From the NCBI GenBank assembly GCA_944388865.1, contig CALXKM010000051.1, positions 1 through 64,000 of the forward strand: a stretch of DNA of 64,000 nucleotides. The letters are read 5' to 3'. Below are positions 63,167 through 64,000 of the stretch, piece by piece. This stretch comes from an uncultured Duodenibacillus sp. (GTDB taxonomy: Bacteria > Pseudomonadota > Gammaproteobacteria > Burkholderiales > Burkholderiaceae_F). Numbering within the stretch: position 1 is the first letter of the stretch; each line of letters begins with the position of its first letter. The notes below the pieces were generated by a model. The model was not told the origin of the DNA and made no database searches. It saw only the letters and a list, made by a program, of their open reading frames with translations. The translations under genes were made by a program, and so were the position numbers.

Positions 63167-64000
63167 ATGCCCAGTCGCACATCCTACGTTGGCCGCTTTG
63201 CTCCTTCTCCCACCGGCCCCCTTCATTTAGGCAGCCTTGCGTGCGCCATGGCCAGCTGGGTCGATGCCCGCGCCCACGAAGGCACCTGGCTTGTCCGCAT
63301 TGAAGACATCGATCCTCCGCGCGACATTCCAGGCGCAGACCGTCTGATTCTTGAACTGCTTGCCGCCTACGGCATGACTAGTGATCGAGCGGTTGTTTGG
63401 CAGCACGACCGTAATGAACGATATGAGGAAATTTTCAACGATCTCAAGGACCGTCATCTCGTTTACGGATGCGCCTGCACGCGGGGTGAAATCTTTGCTG
63501 CCGATGCGCAATTAGGGCTTGCCCGCGGCGTCTATCCCGGCACATGCCGCAATGGCACGCAAGGAAGACCTCCTCGAGCCTGGCGGTTTGCGGCAACATC
63601 TGACCCTGTCAGCTTCGTTGACAGATGGTGCGGCTTGCAAACTCAAAACGTGGAAAAAGAAACGGGAGACTTCGTCGTGCGTCGAGCCGACGGCTTATGG
63701 GCTTATCAGCTCGCTGTCGTCATTGACGATGCCGATGCCGGCATAACCGATGTCGTGCGCGGACAGGATCTTCTTGACAACACTCCGCGCCAGATGCTTT
63801 TGCAGCGAGCCATCGGCGCAGCATCTCCTCGCTACATGCATATCCCTCTGGTAACAGACGCGCACGGCGACAAGCTCTCCAAGCAGCGCAAAGCCGCTGC
63901 TGCAACCTCAGAAGACCGATTGGGCACGCTCGACGCCCTTTGGGTGCACCTTGGCTTTGAGCGCATTGGTGCCGACAACGTCAATGCTTTTTGGCAGGAG
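63167..64000 (+). CDS. gluQ: Glutamyl-Q tRNA(Asp) synthetase (partial, runs off the edge)
   Basis: Adds glutamate to queuosine at position 34 of tRNA-Asp. 278 codons are in the window without a stop. It has the class I motif FAPSPTGPLHLGSL (HIGH as HLGS), zinc-ligand cysteines in YGCACTRGEI...YPGTC, and KLSKQRK (KMSKS). It lacks the anticodon-binding domain of GltX within what is seen. Start ATG 63167 (MPSRTSYVGRFAPSPTG). Divergent from the MFS gene. Confidence 0.93.
   Translation, partial: MPSRTSYVGRFAPSPTGPLHLGSLACAMASWVDARAHEGTWLVRIEDIDPPRDIPGADRLILELLAAYGMTSDRAVVWQHDRNERYEEIFNDLKDRHLVYGCACTRGEIFAADAQLGLARGVYPGTCRNGTQGRPPRAWRFAATSDPVSFVDRWCGLQTQNVEKETGDFVVRRADGLWAYQLAVVIDDADAGITDVVRGQDLLDNTPRQMLLQRAIGAASPRYMHIPLVTDAHGDKLSKQRKAAAATSEDRLGTLDALWVHLGFERIGADNVNAFWQE

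Overview
The window reads as a chromosomal segment of a gut-type betaproteobacterium, most likely Sutterellaceae (Sutterella/Parasutterella relatives). The evidence is the betaproteobacterial gene orders (orn-M48-rsgA; ppsA/ppsR; xseB-ispA-dxs; rne/rluC/HAD/methyltransferase/maf/yceD), a periplasmic FMN/FAD fumarate-reductase-like enzyme, an oxygen-sensitive class III ribonucleotide reductase operon, and moderately GC-rich codon use. This is inferred from gene content only; no rRNA is present.

Layout. 1-1895: foreign-looking DNA with Bacteroidota character, namely a C-terminal fragment of a DUF4037-like nucleotidyltransferase and a frameshifted DUF6261 gene preceded by a Bacteroidota-type promoter. 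1896-3838: an apparently intact IS4/IS1634-type insertion sequence with imperfect terminal repeats and a 7-bp target duplication. 3883-7028: orn, an M48 protease homologue that has lost its zinc site, and rsgA. 7236-11538: a secreted flavin reductase and a MocR-type regulator. 11635-19391: ppsA/ppsR, malate dehydrogenase and aconitase (central carbon metabolism). 19405-31496: a PIN protein, trpF, a LysE exporter, purL, NAD(P)H-hydrate repair, an aldo/keto reductase and several proteins of unknown function. 30756-34823: an anaerobic ribonucleotide reductase operon (nrdD, a separate glycyl-radical peptide, nrdG, an AlkZ-related gene) behind NrdR boxes. About 35001-35157: a predicted structured small RNA. 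35163-41312: rng, a CDF metal exporter, argG and an orphan sensor kinase.

41372-51941: an unknown conserved protein and a tyrosine recombinase, then the yceD-maf-methyltransferase-HAD-rluC-rne cluster. The usual yceD neighbours rpmF-plsX are absent and the recombinase lies in their place. 52060-60845: an M20 peptidase, aroC, small genes, murB, and the isoprenoid operon xseB-ispA-dxs. 61121-61406: tRNA-Gly, tRNA-Cys, tRNA-Gly. 61596-61739: a remnant of L-asparaginase II. 61749-64000: a Bcr/CflA-type MFS exporter and gluQ, which runs off the right edge.

The most interesting items are (i) the split class III ribonucleotide reductase, whose glycyl-radical motif sits on a separate 58-residue protein with its own strong ribosome binding site; (ii) the M48 pseudo-protease between orn and rsgA; (iii) the unassigned structured RNA between nrdD and rng; (iv) the Bacteroidota-like block at the left end; and (v) the recombinase at the broken yceD-rpmF synteny. 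No CRISPR array, prophage or defence island was seen.
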